A DNA stretch of 64,000 bases from Psettodes erumei. Its lineage: Eukaryota; Chordata; Actinopteri; Pleuronectiformes; Psettodidae. The DNA lies in contig JAFBJZ010000827.1 in NCBI GenBank assembly GCA_016785225.1, positions 1,187,001-1,251,000 on the forward strand, given 5' to 3'. The translations under genes and the position numbers were made by a program. The notes below the pieces were generated by a model. It was not told the DNA's origin. It did no database searches and was given only the letters and a program-made list of their open reading frames with translations. The first letter of the stretch is position 1. Each line of letters begins with the position of its first letter. Below are positions 58,601 through 64,000 of this stretch, piece by piece.

Positions 58601-61600
58601 ACTCAGCTTGCCCTGCCAGCAGACCTCACTCTTAAAATGACCCAGTGTGTCGCGTCTCACATGGTCGATGAAACTCAAGTGCCGCTCAGTGATTTGTGAT
58701 CAAATTACGAGGTTTTTAGCCGGAGACAGCGCAGCTGCCGAGGTCGCTTTTACGGCACCCAATCTCAAATTTGCCTTTTCCTCTGACGGCCGAGTCAGAG
58801 AGCTTGATTTCTCACAAAGCTGTGCCCGCTCATGTGATGAGACAAAGCATCAGATGTTTTTTATTCATATCAGGACCTAATTAAAACCAAACTGAACTAA
58901 TTATCTGCCTCTACCGAGAGACTGTGCTTGTATCTGTGAGACATGTTTGATCACGCTACATGACTCCGGAACCGTTTGCTAGTGTGACTCTGGGCGCATG
59001 ACATCATTGTCATCATCATCTTCACTGTGGAGTGGCTAGCAGCGAAGCATCAAGTTGAACATGTGCTGGGAGACATATGCTTTCCATTAACCCACAGTGA
59101 CCAACGCAGCTCAGGCAGTGTGAGTCAAAGCACAGCAGCACCTTCCTCTGGCGAGGCGACAATGTGTGTGTGCAGCAGCTGCATCACAGAACACAAAGGC
59201 ACTAAACAAAATGAGACATTTCCCATGTGTCTGTGTAATCTAATTGTATATGTGGGCTGGAATGCACAAAGTCGATGAAAGTGTCACTGAAGGTTTTTTT
59301 CCTCTTTTTTTGTTATTAAATACAACAAAAATTTACTTACAGTATATGACGTATAGTAGGAACAGATTTAGTCTCAAGGATTTTTTGTATTTTTCTTTAT
59401 TTTATTTTTTTGGACACTGACCAATATACAGTATCTCCAGTAAAGACAAATGAACCTTTAACTGTAAACAACTGATCTATTTACTTGAATACCTAAAATT
59501 ATATCATAATTATTACTTGGCCTGGCTTTCTGCTGTTTCCAGTTTTAGTGTCTACTTCTGAATGTCAGTTAAAGAACATTATAATGACTCCCACAACAAC
59601 TTGGTACATTTTTCCCCCATTATTTTCCTGTATACTTTACCTTGTCATCCAGCTCAGGTAAGGCATTTGTTTTCAGTTTGAATGGAATCTCCGTTCAACC
59701 TGCTGCATGATTTGCACTTTCAATAAAGCCAGCTTCAGACGAGCAGTAAAAGTTAACACAGACACACATATTGGCCCCCGGCCTGATGAAGCACCTTACT
59801 CACAGCTTCAATGAAAACACTTTTACTATGGATGCTACAAAAAGAATCAACACAACAATACTAAAAAAATATCCTACAACTTTATGTGGCCCCTTCATTC
59901 TTTGTCAGTTTATTTGTGTTTCCACTTTGTTCCTTTGGATTCTGTATTTAGTAACTGCCTGACAATTTGCCATCTGGCCTTTTCCTTTATGTAAACTATC
60001 TTCCCTACATCTGCCTGCCCTGTCTGCTTTGGGTCCAGGAATCTCTGAAACTTAATGTATAGAACAGCAAAAGGTGTTTTTTGTGAATTTTCAGAGCTAC
60101 CAGGCCACTTCAGCCCGTTGTAAAGTTCACATCGCCACATTGTGACGTCCAGGCTAATAAAGCTGGTTTTCAGGTGAGTCACAGGTGCCGCTGTCATCGT
60201 GATGTCCTGCAGATATGAAAGCGTGTGAGTGTGAGCTCTGACAGCCGTCGACCGACTGTGTTGATTGGCGACCGTGGCATGTCACTGCCCCTGATCTTGA
60301 TTGAAAGGTCAGTCGGAAAACTCTAACACTGAAGTGCAGCAGTGTTAATGGTTCACTCCGGCCTGTTCTCTGAGGCCCTGGCTTCTCTCTGATAACTCAT
60401 GTGAAAGTTAAAATGTTTTGCTGTGTATGTTATATATTGTTTTTGAAGTTGTCTTATGTGAATTCATTTGGCTTGTTTTTGAGAGGTAGTTCATCATGTG
60501 TGAGCAGGAGTCGCTGTCCCACGCTTGCGTGCGTGTTTTCCTACAACTCCTAATAATAACTCTTTCAGTCAAAACTTTAATCCATTTGCAGAGCTTGGTA
60601 CTGGAGGGCTGTTTTAAATGGATAACCTTTATGCACAAACGTCTGTCTTGTTTGCGCATGAATATATGGTTGAGTGGATGTATTGAGCAGTGTTTGCTTC
60701 TCCCTAATCTTATCTGTGAAAAGCTTTAAGTTGTGTTACTGTACTCTCCAACCCATGACATGCCACATGCTTGGCTAACATTTTTATTCACAGCTTCAGA
60801 AACACCTCAACACACAAAGAAATAGTTAATACTATCTCTTTACCAAGTTAAAGACACTAACTTTGCTTTATTGTGTTGATTTTCGAGAGTTTAGGTTGTG
60901 GTGTGACAGTTAGGAAATTCAAAATTTTCCTTTCGATTCAGCCGTGCCCAGTCGCCCTGTCCAGCTTTATTTGCTTTTACTGGCCACACAGTTATAACTG
61001 GAAGCGTCAGAGCATCTCATAGATGCTGCATTTCTGGCTGCGTCCTATTAATACACACAATTATGCAGTGACTCATGACAGAACCGCACAAAGTCAGCCT
61101 TTACGGCCTAATAACTGACACCGCTTTCCAAGAATCCACCCCGGCAGTGGTATGAGGGCAAGTCTGGTAAGAACTGGTTTGTCTGTCGTCCCAGTCGATC
61201 AGTACCAGACTCCAGAAGTTACAATAAAACCTGTGGAGTGATAAAACTATCCACTGATAACCTGTGTGGTCAAGGGCCTTCATTGTTTTACCAGTAAGTT
61301 CATTATGCATTGCCTTGATGGGCAGAGTGGTGTATAAGTTATCAGAAGGTAAGTGGTCTCATGAAACTGAGTAAACATGACTTCCACTCGCTGTGTCTCC
61401 AGAACATCATCCACTGCCATCTGGTGGTGACATTTAGCTGCACGCAGTCTCAACAGTTGCTGTCTTAATTGCATTGAAATAACTTTCCCATCAGACTGAT
61501 TAATTTACGTTCAGTGAACAAAAGACTGATTTAGTTCCATATTAAACATTTGAGATGTGGCATTAAAATAACTTAGGAGGTCACTATGCACTGCAGAGCA

Positions 61601-62340
61601 AGAAGGAAATAAAGTTACTGTATGTCCTCTGCTGCTTTTGACTAATTATCAATATTTGTATTGACATTTTCATTCTTATATTTGAAGCTTTCTCACTAAT
61701 TTTTAAATATTTAACATATGTACTTTGAAAAATACTGCAAATGGCCTCAAATTCCTTGAAGTCTTCAAGTGGACTATTACTACCACTTCTGTGCAGAGAG
61801 GAGCAAGAAACTAAAGACATGTGGACAGATGAAGTATGGAGTGATCTGGATAGTTTAATAGAAATGCAGGAGGGGAAAAAATAGTGACCATTTTGATAAT
61901 CAGAATGTTTTCTAAAAGTAAAAATATCTTTCTCATCTGAAAAGGAAATGACCTCTCAGGTCCTGTATGTTGGACTGAAACCAGAGTTGTACTATAGAGT
62001 GCTATTACAGTGGATGCAATTACCTTTCCATGTAAACAAAAGGAAATGGGAACGCCACAGACTGCAGCGTTTTAGCGTCTTCATTCAAATCATTTAAGGA
62101 TTGTCATGCGGAACAACTGAATGAGGAAATCTATTATTTAGTGCCTTGCCCTTCGTGGGACGACACTTGTGTGTGTACATGGGCGGTTGGCGGTAAATGC
62201 ATAAATGCATCCGGCACAGGCACCATGGTAACCCCCACCCCCGCTGCATGTGTGAGGGCCAGCTGGAGACGGTTTCACGTGTTGTACTCTCATTATTTGC
62301 TCCAAGTGACTCCATACACGTTGAATATTACACACTGGAG
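58601..62340. other. intergenic region, middle part
   Basis: No gene recognised. A stretch around 58,620-58,920, with an AATTA-rich end, looks more complex than its surroundings and could be a conserved non-coding element (low confidence). Confidence 0.55.
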
Positions 62341-62356
62341 GACAGGTGGTGCTGTA

Positions 62357-62400
62357 GTGTGTGTGTGTGTGTGTGTGTGGGGGGGTTAGGGTTAGGGTTA
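62357..62400. repeat. GT microsatellite joined to a telomere-like TTAGGG run
   Basis: About 22 bp of GT, a G run, then TTAGGGTTAGGGTTA at 62,386-62,400. It is only two and a half telomere units. Confidence 0.85.
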
Positions 62401-63149
62401 TGCTAAATGGCACTGGAGCCACGTGCTGGTGATGAGGGACATTGTGCACTTGGCAGAGATGGACGGTCACAGTCAGAGTTTCAGTTATACAACTGTGCTG
62501 TGATGTGATATCAGGGGCAGAAGAGGAGGATTTGATGGGTAAACACAGAGGAGAGGGGGCAGCCATGATGGGGCTAAACAATCAGTGTTCCAGTTCAGAA
62601 ATTAACCATTTTGTGGAAACAAGGGAGAGACTCTTTTGAGACAAAATGTAGATCATTTCACAAAAAAAGAAATCAAAATTTACTTGAGATCAGACCACCA
62701 AAATCTGAACTCTTATCAAATGTTTTTAGTTTAGTTTGCCTTGTTTTACTGTGCTATTCTATAAAAAGAATGAATCTGTTCCGATTCTGACTTATTGATT
62801 TTATGCCATTTGTAAAGCAACTTTGCATTTCTGTATGAAATGTGTTCTATAAATGAAAATGCCCCTGGACAGGATTAACTTCAGTGAAAACGTCACAGCA
62901 CAAAGGACAATGGAAACCCTGGGATACAGTTTATTAAGGAAAGTACTGAGACTCTCCCTGTTCTTGGACCTGACTGCAGGATAACTGCAGGCCATCTGAC
63001 TGTCAGCCAGGACAGCAGAGCGGGCTCTCACGTGTTGCTGCTTGGCTAATCACATAACCCTTCCAACCCTTATAACGTTCTGTGCTTCCTCCCTCCTCCC
63101 TCTCCTTCTTACTTCAAACCCGGCCAACACAATCAATAAAACATAATTT

Positions 63150-63190
63150 CATCATGACTGAACTGAACAGACTGGAGGTTCAGTTTGGTG
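63150..63190 (+). other. possible short first coding exon of an unknown gene
   Basis: ATG at 63,154 follows a TATAA-like sequence near 63,072 and reads MTELNRLEVQF before a GTGAGA donor at 63,190. An E-box CACGTG lies upstream at about 63,030. No second exon is visible in the remaining 800 bp, so this is only a possibility and I assign no function. Confidence 0.15.
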
Positions 63191-63907
63191 AGAAAAGGCA
63201 CAGTCAACTTCAACCACCTAAAAATCTTCTAAAACTTATAATAATAAACTGTTTGAGTTTTTTCTTTTTCTTTTTCCCCCCACGTCTAATATTTGTTTCC
63301 AATCATTTCCTGATGGCAGCCTGATTTGTCAATCTAACAGCTGCTCCCATTCCTGAAAAATCCTTTTTTATCCCAAACACCTGACTGATTGTTCCCATTA
63401 TTAGGCCAAGTCCTTTTCACAGAGGTGGCTCTTCATCTTTTTCATACCTGCAGCTAAATTTAACCGTATGGGTCTGGCCTTTCAGAAAACAGCCTCATTC
63501 AATGTCCTTTTGCATGTGAGACCAATCACAAGTAGACAATCCACACAATGAAAATAATATTAGTTTGGTCTTTTTTTACCATCAGGAATGGTGCTTTAAA
63601 ACTTAAGATGTAGGTCAGACTCATCATTTCTTCTGGCCTTTGACTCTTGTTAAAAAACAAGTCATGCTGACATATAGGGCATTTGAAGCATATGCTGCGT
63701 AAACACTGGGCTACTCATAAAAATACCACAGATGCTGTTTGATCATGCACTGAATGTGAGGAAATTAGAACATCTTGATAATTCTGACTTTCTATATCAT
63801 ACTGATGGTCCACACACCATGTTTTCATCTCACCACTGGAAATTCTGGCTGTTGAGTCACGCAGCAGAGGCTTCTCTGCTGGCACGGACTGCCGAGGAGA
63901 ATCCTGG

Positions 63908-63963
63908 GGATTACAATCCAGCATAGGATCCTCAAGTGAGCGCTGGGATTACCTCAGGGATTA
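63908..63963. promoter_or_regulatory. cluster of three GGATTA (OTX/CRX/PITX-type) sites
   Basis: GGATTA at 63,908, 63,946 and 63,958, with the inverted near-match CAATCC directly after the first. K50 homeodomain proteins such as OTX, CRX and PITX bind TAATCC/GGATTA. There is no gene assignment because the target may lie outside the window. Confidence 0.3.
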
Positions 63964-64000
63964 AGACATGAGGTGTTGCTCGTATAAATGTACTTTGTGT

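Noticed and set aside
62138..62581. 147-codon minus-strand open frame
   Set aside because: Crosses a CA repeat, is His/Thr/Pro rich and has no recognisable domain. Intergenic chance frame.
53500..64000. Search for lonrf2/chst10/npas2-type exons expected from human synteny
   Set aside because: No frame with recognisable conserved sequence and splice sites was seen on either strand.

Overview
This is vertebrate nuclear DNA, and I read it as a ray-finned (probably percomorph) fish. Introns are compact (often 80-150 bp), there are many dinucleotide and TTTG/TTTA microsatellites, and all four recognisable genes are vertebrate genes with classical GT-AG splicing. I saw no RNA gene, CRISPR array, phage or intact transposon.

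Layout. (1) 1-31,964, plus strand: the 3' part of nebulin (neb), the giant thin-filament protein of skeletal muscle. I traced 94 exons (about 12.4 kb of coding sequence). They run from inside the super-repeat region, through the C-terminal simple repeats and the alternatively spliced Z-disc repeats, to the serine-rich linker and terminal SH3 domain. The 3' UTR has a poly(A) signal at 32,671. (2) 33,262-46,144, minus strand: a complete tbc1d8 (19 coding exons, 1,105 codons), a Rab-GAP-type protein with two GRAM domains, a TBC domain with its arginine and glutamine fingers, and an EF-hand-like segment. Its 3' end converges on neb. (3) 47,970-49,756, plus strand: a complete pdcl3 (phosducin-like 3, six exons, 239 aa), divergent from tbc1d8 across about 1.8 kb. 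(4) about 51,000-53,313, minus strand: a small secreted-prohormone gene that I identify as neuromedin S (nms) from its signal peptide, a KR/FLFHYSK site and a VHPLM segment. It converges on pdcl3. (5) 53,500-64,000: no gene I can support; only candidate regulatory and repeat features.

The genes do not form a pathway. neb is sarcomeric, tbc1d8 acts in membrane traffic, pdcl3 is a co-chaperone and nms is a neuropeptide gene. In human, TBC1D8, PDCL3 and NMS lie together on 2q11.2 while NEB is at 2q23, so the neb/tbc1d8 junction is a lineage-specific neighbourhood.

Most interesting points: an nms gene that keeps the precursor-related peptide but shows no FRPRN-amide neuromedin core; a tandem array in tbc1d8 intron 1 that repeats the exon-1 splice donor, with two extra donors in frame; a neb exon (14,244-14,346) carrying two one-base deletions and a stop; a recent whole super-repeat duplication and strong homogenisation of the 312-nt neb exons; and a recent triplication of a Z-disc neb exon. 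I found no evidence of a wholly new biological system.
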